This document shows, piece after piece, positions 6,684-13,962 of a DNA stretch of 14,052 nt. The position numbers were made by a program, and so were the translations under genes. Origin of the DNA: Actinomycetota bacterium (GTDB lineage Bacteria; Actinomycetota; Acidimicrobiia; Acidimicrobiales; JACCXE01). The notes beneath the pieces were generated by a model. That model searched no databases. It was given only the letters and a program-made list of their open reading frames with translations, and had not been told where the DNA came from. The stretch spans positions 1-14,052 of the forward strand of contig JACCXE010000384.1 of NCBI GenBank assembly GCA_013697265.1, in the 5' to 3' direction. Numbering within the stretch: the first letter of the stretch is position 1; the number at the start of each line of letters is the position of its first letter.

Positions 6684-7049
6684 GTGCCTTTAAGCGAAGA
6701 AGAGCAGCGGATCCTCCACGAGATCGAACGCAGCTTCTACGCGGGCAATCAGGCCCCGGGAAGCTCAGGCGACACGCATGCCCAGAACGTGCGTCGCATT
6801 CGTCTCGCCGCCACCGGCTTTGTCGGATCGCTGGTTCTGCTGCTCGTGGGCTTCGCCTCAAGCTTTGCGATCGGCGCCGTGGCCTTCTTGGGCATGGTCG
6901 CCACCGGCGCGGTCTTGGTCGACGGTGTGCGCCGAGTGGGCGGTGACCGCCTGCGCACTTCGGCGGGCCGGTTGGGCTCGATGGTTTCCGACCCCGGTCG
7001 CCGCATGCGCCCCCGGCGCTTCCGTCAGTCCGACGACGACACAGAATAG
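6684..7049 (+). CDS. DUF3040 domain-containing membrane protein
   Basis: A 121-residue protein starting MPLSEEEQRILHEIERSFYA, the hallmark N-terminus of the actinobacterial DUF3040 family. Two TM helices (about 40-58 and 61-80) follow, then a basic, Arg-rich tail ending in QSDDDTE. It should be an inner-membrane protein with both ends cytoplasmic. The molecular function of the family is unknown. Its GTG start lies 51 bp after dinB, so it may be cotranscribed or have its own promoter; no TANNNT hexamer or clear Shine-Dalgarno is seen just upstream. It converges with the transglutaminase gene, the two separated only by the second dispersed repeat. Confidence 0.88.
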   Translation: MPLSEEEQRILHEIERSFYAGNQAPGSSGDTHAQNVRRIRLAATGFVGSLVLLLVGFASSFAIGAVAFLGMVATGAVLVDGVRRVGGDRLRTSAGRLGSMVSDPGRRMRPRRFRQSDDDTE

Positions 7050-7052
7050 GGC

Positions 7053-7137
7053 ACGGCCGCCGGCGGGGCGAGCGAAGCGAGGGGCCCCACACGTTGCGGA
7101 GGAGGCCGGGCCTGCGGGCGCCCGGCCGGGAAAAAGA
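7053..7137 (-). repeat. Dispersed gene-end repeat, copy 2
   Basis: An 85-bp near-identical copy of 3734-3814, again in - orientation and ending 3 nt from a stop codon (that of the transglutaminase gene). The proximal hairpin keeps 8-bp perfect arms (7104-7111 and 7120-7127) and the same 8-nt loop. One base differs in each arm relative to copy 1, and both changes fall on the same base pair, so pairing is preserved. The distal stem is reduced to 5 bp (7065-7069 with 7084-7088). It fills the 91-bp gap between convergent genes, fitting a bidirectional terminator or mRNA-end role. Confidence 0.75.
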
Positions 7138-7140
7138 TAG

Positions 7141-9342
7141 CTAGCGCTTTAGGCGCTTGGGGTTTACTGCGAACAGCAGGCGTTGCCAGCGCGACCGCAT
7201 TCCGAATGCCAATCGCCGAACCTCGCTGGCGTGGGTGCGCGCCGTCTCGGCGTCCTCGTCGGTGAGACGGGGCGGCGCGTAGGCCGCGAGGTCGACGTTG
7301 TCGGCCAAGCGCTCCAGCGTGGCGACGCCGCTATCGCTTAACACGCTGGTCGCGGTGACAACCCGTTCGCGCGGCGTGTCGGCAGCGCGAATCGGGGCGC
7401 CCGCGAAGCGCAAGGCCTCGTTGGTGTCGTTCCAGGCCACCAACACTCGCTGGGCTGCGTCGGCCGCGCTGGAGTACCGGCGGCGCCGCCGGCTTGCCAT
7501 GATCAGCGGCACCGCACACAGCAACGCCCCCAGCGCGATAATCACCAAACCAGCGGTGAGCAAGGCTCGCACGGGAAGGCCGTTGTCGTGTTTTTGCGGG
7601 TTTGTGGCCGATGCTTCGGTGGTGGATGTCGCGGCGCCGGCGCCCGGAGTGTCACCTTCGGCGTTGCTGACCGTGGTCGGCACGATCGTGCTGGTCGCCC
7701 CCGGCCGCGTCGAGTCGGCCTGTGATTCGACTGCGCCTGTGTAGGACTCGGCGCCAGGGATGCCCCGGCCCGGGGTGGGTTCGAACGAAACCCACCCGGC
7801 CGAGCCCAGAAAGACCTCGGGCCACGCGTGCGCGTTCAGCTCACGCACGACGTAGCGATTCGGCTCGGTTGGGTCGCCCGGCGTGAAGCCGACCGCGACT
7901 CGGGTCGGCAAGCCCGCGGCCCGGGCCAGCACCGCAAACGTGCCGGCGAACTGCTCGCAGTAGCCGCGCTTGGTGACGAAGAGGAAGCGGGCGACGTCGT
8001 CGTTGGTGTGCCCGGGCGGCACGGCCAAGTCGTACTTGAACACGCCCGACCGGAAGTGCTGCTGGATTGCGAGCGCCTTGTCATACGCGGTTGTCTTGCT
8101 TGCGGTGAGCTGCCGGGCCAGCGCTACGACCCGGCTATCGATCGCTGGGAGTGCGAGCTGAGTGGCCGCGATCTTCACGGGCGAGGCGGCGCGCAACTGC
8201 TCAGGTGTGGGCGCACCGATTACCGACGAGACGCGGTAGTCGAGGCCGTCGCTGGTCGGGTCGGCGGTGATGAACGCGTCGGCTGATTCGTCGTAGCTGA
8301 TGTTGTCGACCGACGGCGTCGACGCCGGCCGGTAGGCGGCGGGCAGCCAGATGGACTTGAGATCGGCGATCGTGAAACGTTGTGACGCCCGGGCACCTGA
8401 GCGGTTCTTCAGCGCTTTGGACGTCCCGACGTCCTTGTAGTTGCCGTGCGACGACCAGATCCGCCCGTCAAACGAGTCCAGCGATGTGAGCCGCCAGTAC
8501 GCGCGGGCGGTGGAATCAACCGTGAACGCAACGACGTTGTCGCGGGTGACGAGCCGGGTGCGGATGTCGACGAGCGGGCTAACGGTCGTGCGGGCTTGGC
8601 TCTGGTTGTTGTTGCGCCACGCCACCGCCGGTGGCGTTTGGGTGAATGGCAGCGATAGGCCGATGGCGGCGGCCACCAAGGCCACGCTGCTCACGCCCAC
8701 ACCTGCGCGCGACACGGCCCGCCGGCCTTTCGACGCGGTGCCATTGAACCAGGGGCGGGTGCGGGCGACGACGGTGGCGTTGTGGGCGACAAACCACACC
8801 AAGAGCGCGGCGCCGAAGGCCATCGTGGCGCTGGTCCGGCTGGTCGTGGTGCCGAGCACCGCCGCGAACACGAAAACGGTGAAGGCGGGAACGGTCGCTT
8901 CGATGGTGGCGCGGATGCGGAAGGCGCCCCAGTCGGCCAGCGCGGCAAGCACTACCACTGCGGCCACGCACGCCATCGTGAAGCCCTCGCTGGGCTGCGT
9001 CGGCGCGACTGCTACGCCGAACTGCCGTCGGGCTTCGCCTACGCCGCGTCCGATAGCGCTAAGCGTGCCGGGCGTCGGTATCCCGAGCAGGGTCTCGCTC
9101 GGCACCACAAGCCACGCCATGAGCAAGAACGCACCGGCTGCCACCGCGGCCGCGGTCGCGGCGATCGACAGGTTGCGGTGCCGGCACCCGAACGCGATGG
9201 CGTGGCCGGCCACCACCGCAGTGAGGATGGCCAGCAGCGGCGCAGGCGTGGTGAACAGTCGGCCCAGGCATGCGGCGGCGACGAGGTCGAGCAACACCAG
9301 CGCGCCGAGCGTGGGGAGTTCGTCGCGGATGTCCTGGGTCAT
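7141..9342 (-). CDS. TgpA-like transglutaminase-domain membrane protein (DUF3488/DUF4129)
   Basis: A 733-residue protein of the DUF3488-transglutaminase-DUF4129 family. About seven N-terminal TM helices (13-27 through 214-232) lead to an extracytoplasmic region with a transglutaminase/protease-like core at about 400-525: Cys462 in RGYCEQFAG, His505 in LNAHAWPEV and Glu521 in FEPTPG. The third residue is Asp in Pseudomonas TgpA. A Thr/Ser/Ala/Gly-rich linker (about 535-585), a final TM (591-616) and a cytoplasmic DUF4129-like tail follow. It probably acts on peptides or proteins in the cell envelope. The ATG at 9342 overlaps the DUF58 stop (ATGA), so it is chosen over a GTG 74 codons upstream inside the DUF58 gene, which gives a low-complexity extension before the first TM. 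It is the last gene of the moxR operon. Confidence 0.92.
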   Translation of the reverse strand: MTQDIRDELPTLGALVLLDLVAAACLGRLFTTPAPLLAILTAVVAGHAIAFGCRHRNLSIAATAAAVAAGAFLLMAWLVVPSETLLGIPTPGTLSAIGRGVGEARRQFGVAVAPTQPSEGFTMACVAAVVVLAALADWGAFRIRATIEATVPAFTVFVFAAVLGTTTSRTSATMAFGAALLVWFVAHNATVVARTRPWFNGTASKGRRAVSRAGVGVSSVALVAAAIGLSLPFTQTPPAVAWRNNNQSQARTTVSPLVDIRTRLVTRDNVVAFTVDSTARAYWRLTSLDSFDGRIWSSHGNYKDVGTSKALKNRSGARASQRFTIADLKSIWLPAAYRPASTPSVDNISYDESADAFITADPTSDGLDYRVSSVIGAPTPEQLRAASPVKIAATQLALPAIDSRVVALARQLTASKTTAYDKALAIQQHFRSGVFKYDLAVPPGHTNDDVARFLFVTKRGYCEQFAGTFAVLARAAGLPTRVAVGFTPGDPTEPNRYVVRELNAHAWPEVFLGSAGWVSFEPTPGRGIPGAESYTGAVESQADSTRPGATSTIVPTTVSNAEGDTPGAGAATSTTEASATNPQKHDNGLPVRALLTAGLVIIALGALLCAVPLIMASRRRRRYSSAADAAQRVLVAWNDTNEALRFAGAPIRAADTPRERVVTATSVLSDSGVATLERLADNVDLAAYAPPRLTDEDAETARTHASEVRRLAFGMRSRWQRLLFAVNPKRLKR

Positions 9343-10547
9343 TTCGCGACCGCGCTGCGTTTGCGGGCACGGCCCGGCGTGCGGCGGGCGCCCCATGCCG
9401 CGGCGAAACCGCGCGAGTCCACCGGAACCGTGATCAGTTGGCGCCGCCGGCTCGCGGCCGGCATCTTGTCGGACCCCGAGGTAAAGACCACGCCTATTGC
9501 GTGCGGGTCGCCCGAAAGGAACGGGCCCAGCTCGCGCGCGCCGCGCGCTGTTGTGAGCACGCACGGCCCTTCGCGTGCGGCCAGTGCCGCGCTGGTGCGC
9601 CGGCCGGCGCGGCCGAGTGCGGCGAGGCCACCCTTACCGATGTCGTCTTGCGGATTGGCCAGGGCCAGTATCTCGAGCAGGTGGTCGAGGAATACGCGCC
9701 CGGCCCCGAAACCCGAGTCGAAAGGCCCCGTCGTCACAAGCCGCACCAGTCCGTTGCGGCTACCTCCCGCGAGCAACACCGACGCGGCGGCGGACAGGAC
9801 GTCTTCGAATGAATCCGCGTCGTGGACCTCGTCGCGCAGATCGACGACGACGGTCGTACGGCCCCGCCACGGAGTCTCCTCCTGACGGATCATCAAGCGG
9901 CCGGTGCGCGCTACCGATGGCCAGTGCACCCGCCGCAGGTCGTCGCCTTGCTCGTACTCGGTCAGGGCGAAGAAGTCGCCACCGGTCGCCCCGACGCGGC
10001 GCGGACCTGTCGCTTCGGCGATCGGGTCGGCCACACCCACGCCCTCGAGCGACGTCACGTCGTCGACGCGGGGGAACACCGTGAGTTTGGCCGCGGGCGC
10101 TGCCTCGGTCTTGCGGGACACGAGGCCGAAGATGTCGCTGCGCTCTACGATCAGCGCGCCGAGCGTGAACACGCCGCGCCGATCGGTAGGGAGGCGGAAC
10201 GCGGCCTCAGCCCGTCCGCCCCGGTCGAGGGGTGCAAGGGCAAACCGGGCGTAGCGCTGCGCGGAAGAAAACGTCGTGCTCACGTTCAACAGCGGCGTGC
10301 GCCGGGTGCCGCGGTTCGTTGCGACGATCGCGACGCGCCACGGGCTGCCCACGTGGACGCGGGTCGGCGTGATGTCGCGGGTGACGACCAGGTCGTAGCT
10401 GCCCGATCGGGTAGCGATGAACGCGGCGGCTACAAGGCCGAGGCCGCCGCCGGCCAGCCCGTAGAACTCACCCAAACCGAGAAGGCGGCCGCCTAGAGCG
10501 AGGGCGAGGCTCGCGGCGACAACCGCAAGGCCACGGCGGGTGATCAC
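9339..10547 (-). CDS. DUF58 domain-containing protein
   Basis: A 402-residue protein with two N-terminal TM helices (about 7-24 and 28-45), a beta-rich middle and the diagnostic DUF58 block GDFFALTEYEQGDD-RRVHWPSVARTG at about 190-216. A von Willebrand A-like segment follows (VVVDLRDE, 233-240). DUF58 proteins sit beside MoxR ATPases and transglutaminase membrane proteins in many bacteria and are thought to act with them in envelope assembly or protein maturation; the biochemical role is not settled. The GTG start lies 6 nt after the moxR stop; a GAGGG ribosome site is about 11 nt upstream. Its TGA overlaps the downstream ATG by four bases, so all three genes should be on one mRNA. Confidence 0.92.
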   Translation of the reverse strand: MITRRGLAVVAASLALALGGRLLGLGEFYGLAGGGLGLVAAAFIATRSGSYDLVVTRDITPTRVHVGSPWRVAIVATNRGTRRTPLLNVSTTFSSAQRYARFALAPLDRGGRAEAAFRLPTDRRGVFTLGALIVERSDIFGLVSRKTEAAPAAKLTVFPRVDDVTSLEGVGVADPIAEATGPRRVGATGGDFFALTEYEQGDDLRRVHWPSVARTGRLMIRQEETPWRGRTTVVVDLRDEVHDADSFEDVLSAAASVLLAGGSRNGLVRLVTTGPFDSGFGAGRVFLDHLLEILALANPQDDIGKGGLAALGRAGRRTSAALAAREGPCVLTTARGARELGPFLSGDPHAIGVVFTSGSDKMPAASRRRQLITVPVDSRGFAAAWGARRTPGRARKRSAVAK

Positions 10548-10553
10548 GAGGCT

Positions 10554-11534
10554 CTAGGCCCTCGTATAACCCGACGACGGCACCGGGATGCGCGTCAACA
10601 AATCCTCGAGCACGGCGTCGGCGTCGATACCTTCGAATTCCGCTTCAGGTGTCGGCACCAGCCGGTGCCCGAGCACGGGGAGCGCGATTGCCTTTACGTC
10701 GTCGGCGTTCGCGAAGTCGCGGCCACTCGCGGCGGCCCAGGCCCGGGCCGTCTTCTGTAGGGCCAACGCCGCCCGCGGCGACGCTCCGAGCGTCAGGCTC
10801 GGATGACGACGAGTCGCGTCGGCGATGTCGACGATGTAGGCGCGCAACTGGTTGGCCACATGCACGTGTTGGGCGCCCGTGACCATCGTGGCCACGTCGT
10901 CGATCGAGGCGACAGCGCGCAGGCTGGCCACGGGGTTGTTCGCGGCGTGTTCGTCGAGCATCGCGATCTCGGCGCGCTTGGCCGGGTAACCCATCGGGAT
11001 GCGCATCAGGAAACGGTCGAGCTGGCTGTCGGGCAGCGGGTAGGCGCCCTCGTGCTCGATCGGGTTCTGGGTCGCAATCACCATGAACGGGTCAGGCAGC
11101 GAATACGTGGTGGCGTCGACGGTGACCTGGCGCTCTTCCATCGCCTCGAGCAGGGCGGCCTGCGTTTTCGGCGACGCCCGGTTGATCTCGTCAGCCAGCA
11201 CGATGTTCGCGAAAACGCCGCCAGGCCGAAACTCGAAGCGATTGCCGGTGCGAGAGAAGACGGTGACGCCGGTGACGTCCGAGGGCAACAGGTCGGGCGT
11301 GAACTGAATGCGGTTCCAGTCGCACGCGAACGACGCCGCGAGGGCTTTGGCCAGCGTCGTCTTGCCGACGCCGGGCACGTCCTCGATCAGCAAATGACCC
11401 TCGGCGGCCAGGCACACCAGCGATAGCTGGATCGCGTCGGCCTTGCCCACGAGTGCATGCCCGATGTTCGTAGCCACCGCTTCAAATACCGCTTGAAACG
11501 CATCGGGACTCGCAGCGCGACGACGAACAGCCAT
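10554..11534 (-). CDS. moxR: MoxR family AAA+ ATPase
   Basis: A 326-residue MoxR-type AAA+ ATPase, a cytosolic chaperone-like remodeller. Walker A is DVPGVGKTT (52-60, Lys58), Walker B is IVLADEIN (111-118, Asp115 and Glu116), sensor 1 is in ATQNPIE (Asn157) and the MoxR signature GAYPLPDSQLDRF (163-175) holds the arginine-finger region. The C-terminal lid domain contains the usual TLGASPRAALAL block (about 255-266). Length is typical. It heads a three-gene operon with DUF58 and a TgpA-like transglutaminase, the standard MoxR context, and would energise or assemble those membrane partners. The ATG at 11534 lacks a Shine-Dalgarno but lies 8 nt after TAACGT, suggesting a leaderless message. It is divergent from the ROK kinase across 42 bp. 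Confidence 0.95.
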   Translation of the reverse strand: MAVRRRAASPDAFQAVFEAVATNIGHALVGKADAIQLSLVCLAAEGHLLIEDVPGVGKTTLAKALAASFACDWNRIQFTPDLLPSDVTGVTVFSRTGNRFEFRPGGVFANIVLADEINRASPKTQAALLEAMEERQVTVDATTYSLPDPFMVIATQNPIEHEGAYPLPDSQLDRFLMRIPMGYPAKRAEIAMLDEHAANNPVASLRAVASIDDVATMVTGAQHVHVANQLRAYIVDIADATRRHPSLTLGASPRAALALQKTARAWAAASGRDFANADDVKAIALPVLGHRLVPTPEAEFEGIDADAVLEDLLTRIPVPSSGYTRA

Positions 11535-11542
11535 GGGCTGTC

Positions 11543-11548
11543 ACGTTA
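11543..11548 (-). promoter_or_regulatory. -10 candidate of the moxR operon
   Basis: TAACGT on the - strand, 8 nt before ATG 11534. It is the same hexamer, at nearly the same spacing, as the one before the acyl-CoA dehydrogenase gene. No strong -35 was recognised. Confidence 0.5.
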
Positions 11549-11563
11549 GGGGAACAGTGGACC

Positions 11564-11569
11564 TAGTTT
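11564..11569 (+). promoter_or_regulatory. -10 candidate of the ROK kinase gene
   Basis: TAGTTT lies 7 nt before GTG 11577, matching the leaderless arrangement. The moxR and ROK -10 candidates are separated by 15 bp in a 42-bp divergent gap, so polymerase binding at one may hinder the other. Confidence 0.5.
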
Positions 11570-11576
11570 TTCCCGC

Positions 11577-12428
11577 GTGCGTGTGATCGCGGTCGACATT
11601 GGTGGCACGAAGATGGACGTGGGTGTCGTGGGCGACGACGGCGTGATCCTGCGGCGGGAGCGGGCCGCTACCAACGTGGACGATCCGTGGTCGACGCTGC
11701 ACGGACTGCTCGATCGTGTCGTAGGCGACGAGAGCGGGCTGGCCGCGGTGGGTGTCGGGTGCGGCGGACCGATGACGCCGAAAGGCGAGACGGTGTCGCC
11801 GCTGAACATTCGCGGTTGGCGTGAGTTCCCGCTGCGGGCTCGTCTGGCTGAAGCGACCGGCCTCGACGTTTACATCGACAACGACGCCAAGGCGCTCGCC
11901 CTCGGCGAAGGTTGGCGCGGTGCCGCTCAAGGCGAACGCAACTTTCTTGCCATGGTCGTATCCACCGGGGTTGGCGCCGGCATCGTGCTCGACGGTCGCC
12001 TGCTCGATGGCGAGACGGCCAACGCCGGCCACATCGGCCACGTGATCGTCGAGCCCGACGGCGCGGTGTGCGCCTGCGGGGGACAGGGTTGCCTCGAGGC
12101 CGAGGCGTCGGGCCCGCAGATCGAGATGCGCACAGGGACGCCGGCCGCGCAGGCCGACGCGGCAACCATCGAACGCACCGGCACGCTCGTCGGCCGCGGT
12201 ATCGCCAGCGTCGTCAACCTGCTCGACCTCAAGCTGGCGTTGGTCGGCGGGTCGGTTGCGCTCGGCATGGGCGATGGCTTTTTCGCCGCGGCCCGACGCG
12301 AACTCGACGCCCGCAGTCGCATTGCCTACGCCCGCGGCGCGCGCGTCGCGCCCGTCGGACTCGGCGCCGACGGGCCGTTGATCGGCGCCGCGGCCGTTGC
12401 CCTTACCAATCTCGATCACACCCCGTAA
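11577..12428 (+). CDS. ROK family sugar kinase (glucokinase-like)
   Basis: A 283-residue ROK-family kinase that phosphorylates a hexose or N-acylhexosamine with ATP. It has the phosphate-binding VDIGGTK (6-12), catalytic Asp103 in DNDAKALALGE (101-111), the zinc/ROK motif GHIGH (151-155) and CACGGQGCLE (165-174) with Cys165, Cys167 and Cys172, and the adenosine-side VGGSVALG. It lacks the N-terminal helix-turn-helix of ROK repressors, so it is an enzyme. It is slightly shorter than the common 300-320 residues, with a compact segment after the zinc motif (about 178-200), but no motif is missing. Start GTG 11577 (a second GTG lies at 11583) follows TAGTTT by 7 nt. Glucose is the likeliest substrate but is not proven by sequence. 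Confidence 0.9.
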   Translation: MRVIAVDIGGTKMDVGVVGDDGVILRRERAATNVDDPWSTLHGLLDRVVGDESGLAAVGVGCGGPMTPKGETVSPLNIRGWREFPLRARLAEATGLDVYIDNDAKALALGEGWRGAAQGERNFLAMVVSTGVGAGIVLDGRLLDGETANAGHIGHVIVEPDGAVCACGGQGCLEAEASGPQIEMRTGTPAAQADAATIERTGTLVGRGIASVVNLLDLKLALVGGSVALGMGDGFFAAARRELDARSRIAYARGARVAPVGLGADGPLIGAAAVALTNLDHTP

Positions 12429-12431
12429 CGT
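12426..12431 (+). promoter_or_regulatory. -10 candidate of the acyl-CoA dehydrogenase gene, overlapping the ROK stop
   Basis: TAACGT starts with the TAA stop codon of the ROK kinase gene (12426-12428) and lies 7 nt before ATG 12439. The same hexamer precedes moxR at 8 nt. It suggests independent leaderless transcription of the dehydrogenase despite only 10 bp between the genes. Confidence 0.45.
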
Positions 12432-12438
12432 TCGTTAT

Positions 12439-13692
12439 ATGGATCTCACCTGGCCCGCCGAAGCCGAGGAGTACCGGGCAAAAATGCGGGCGTTCCTCGA
12501 CGCCAACCTGCCTGCGGACTGGCACGGCGTGGGTGCGGTGACGAACGAAGAAGCCGATGAGTTCGTAGCCAAGTGGCGCGTGACATTGGCCAACAACAAT
12601 CTGCTCGCCGTGTCGTGGCCCACCGAATACGGCGGCGCCGGCCTGTCGTCGTTGGAACAGGTGGTGCTGGCCGAGGAGTTCGCGAAGGCGGGCGTGCCCA
12701 CCGGTGGGCCCAACGACGTGTTCGGAATCCAGATGATCGGCAACACGCTGTTGCAGTGGGGCACCGAAGAACAGAAGAAGCACTTTCTGCCTCGGATCCT
12801 GTCCAACGAAGACACGTGGTGTCAGGGCTACTCCGAGCCCAACGCCGGCTCCGACCTCGCCAACCTCGGCTGCAAAGCCGAAGCCGACGGTGAAGAGTGG
12901 GTGATCAACGGCCAGAAGATCTGGACCTCAGCAGGTCACCTCGCCGACTGGATCTTCGTGCTCGCCCGTACCGACCCCGAGGCACCCAAGCACAAGGGCA
13001 TCACGTTCCTGTTGGTACCGATGACCCAGCCCGGCGTTGAAGTGCGCCCGATCAAGATGATGAGCGGCGAGAGCGAGTTCAACGAGGTGTTCTTCGACGA
13101 CGCCCGCTGTCCGATCGAAAACGTGGTCGGCCAGGTAAACGGCGGATGGGCCGTCGCGATGACCCTGCTCGGCCACGAGCGCGGCGCGTCCGCCGCGGTG
13201 CTGCCGCTGTTGTTCAAAAACGAGATGGACCGGCTGCTCGCGCTCGCGAAGGAGACGGGTCACGCGGACGACCCGCTATTCCGGCAGCGCTTGGCGTGGT
13301 GCTACTCCAAGGTCGAGATCATGCGGTTCCTCGGTCTCCAGACGCTGACCAGTTGGCTGCACGGGGGCCAGGCCGGCGCCGGCGCGTCGCTGGCCAAGCT
13401 GAATTGGAGCGAATACCACCGCATCTCCACCGAACTCGGTGTCGACCTGCTCGGCATGCAGGCCACGGTGCCCACCGGCCGCGCGCCCGGTTCGGCGTTC
13501 AACCCCGACGACCCGGGTGCGCCGAACAGTTCGATGTCGTGGGCCGCGAAGTTCATGCACGCGCGCGCCGGCACGATCTACGCGGGCACGAGCCAGATCC
13601 AGAAGAACATCGTCGGCGAGATGGTGCTTGGCCTGCCCAAAGAGCCCAAGGCCGACGAGGGCCCCTGGGCGGCGTCGAGCAAGCGCGGGTAG
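12439..13692 (+). CDS. Acyl-CoA dehydrogenase
   Basis: A 417-residue FAD-dependent acyl-CoA dehydrogenase catalysing the first, alpha-beta desaturation step of beta-oxidation-type degradation. The FAD/substrate segment QGYSEPNAGSDLANL (129-143), the NGQKIWTSAG block (157-166) and the C-terminal YAGTSQIQKNIVGE segment (381-394) identify it. The medium-chain-type catalytic Glu position (YEG) is Ala382 here; the base is instead probably Glu247 in LLGHERG, the alternative location used by isovaleryl-CoA dehydrogenase and several actinobacterial FadE proteins. It should be cytosolic. ATG 12439 is preferred over an in-frame ATG/GTG further upstream in the ROK gene, because MDLTWPAEAEEYR is a typical N-terminus and a TAACGT lies 7 nt before it. 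The acyl chain or sterol-type substrate cannot be inferred. Confidence 0.93.
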   Translation: MDLTWPAEAEEYRAKMRAFLDANLPADWHGVGAVTNEEADEFVAKWRVTLANNNLLAVSWPTEYGGAGLSSLEQVVLAEEFAKAGVPTGGPNDVFGIQMIGNTLLQWGTEEQKKHFLPRILSNEDTWCQGYSEPNAGSDLANLGCKAEADGEEWVINGQKIWTSAGHLADWIFVLARTDPEAPKHKGITFLLVPMTQPGVEVRPIKMMSGESEFNEVFFDDARCPIENVVGQVNGGWAVAMTLLGHERGASAAVLPLLFKNEMDRLLALAKETGHADDPLFRQRLAWCYSKVEIMRFLGLQTLTSWLHGGQAGAGASLAKLNWSEYHRISTELGVDLLGMQATVPTGRAPGSAFNPDDPGAPNSSMSWAAKFMHARAGTIYAGTSQIQKNIVGEMVLGLPKEPKADEGPWAASSKRG

Positions 13693-13892
13693 TGCTCGCG
13701 CTCATTCGGCGTCCCGACCTTTGGTGGGCCGCGGCGCGCCAAGGCTTCGTGCTTTTGCGGCCGGGCCGTCGGGCCCGCGGCTATCTGCACTTCCGGTTGG
13801 TGACCCAGTACGGCGGCGACGGGTGTCGGCCTACGGGCGACGACTTCGTGCAGTACATCGAGTGGTGCCGAGCCGAGCGGCGCCGGCGCTAA
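13692..13892 (+). CDS. Small conserved-looking hypothetical protein (66 aa)
   Basis: A 66-residue gene whose GTG start shares one base with the TAG stop of the acyl-CoA dehydrogenase (TAGTG), so it is probably translationally coupled. It reads RRPDLWWAAARQGF near the N-terminus, then YLHFRLVTQYGGDG and DDFVQYIEWCR near the C-terminus. This arrangement resembles short actinobacterial proteins of unknown function with an N-terminal Arg/Trp helix and a FRLVTxYGGDG...DxxxYLxWCR core. Two cysteines (in GDGCRP and EWCRAE) are present; there is no TM or signal peptide. G/C-rich third positions support coding. Because it lies in a longer open frame antiparallel to nothing and directly after a gene, automatic callers may miss it. 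Function unknown. Confidence 0.7.
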   Translation: MLALIRRPDLWWAAARQGFVLLRPGRRARGYLHFRLVTQYGGDGCRPTGDDFVQYIEWCRAERRRR

Positions 13893-13940
13893 TTCTCGCC
13901 TGAACGCCACGTCCCGAAGACAAAGCCCCCCGGGGTTCTG

Positions 13941-13956
13941 CGCCACCAAAGTGGCG
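13941..13956. other. Perfect hairpin between the small gene and the IS30 end
   Basis: CGCCAC-CAAA-GTGGCG is a perfect 6-bp inverted repeat with a 4-nt loop. Flanking AAGCC (13923-13927) and GGCTT (13959-13963) also pair, and the 8-bp palindrome CCCCGGGG lies at 13928-13935. It could terminate transcription from the + strand run or belong to the terminal region of the IS30-family element. No U-tract follows. Confidence 0.4.
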
Positions 13957-13962
13957 GCGGCT

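Noticed and set aside
6778..7140. A 120-codon + strand frame across the DUF3040 gene and repeat copy 2
   Set aside because: It overlaps the well-supported DUF3040 gene in another frame and ends by translating the repeat.
8441..9433. A 330-codon + strand frame opposite the transglutaminase gene
   Set aside because: It is antisense to a protein with clear domains and has an Ala/Thr/Ser/Arg-rich composition typical of a high-GC shadow frame.
9343..9564. N-terminal extension of the transglutaminase protein to a GTG at 9564
   Set aside because: The extra 74 residues are Arg/Pro/Gly-rich, lie within the DUF58 gene, and precede an ATG that overlaps the DUF58 stop in the usual ATGA way.
7141..11534. 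The moxR-DUF58-transglutaminase cluster as a new system
   Set aside because: This gene trio is a recognised, widespread arrangement; nothing unusual was seen in its order or domains.
11577..12428. ROK protein as a transcriptional repressor of the divergent moxR operon
   Set aside because: It starts directly with the DIGGTK kinase motif and lacks the N-terminal winged helix of ROK repressors.
12439..13692. Apparent loss of the catalytic Glu in the acyl-CoA dehydrogenase (YAG instead of YEG)
   Set aside because: Glu247 in GHERG is at the alternative catalytic position used by isovaleryl-CoA dehydrogenase-like enzymes, so the protein is probably active.
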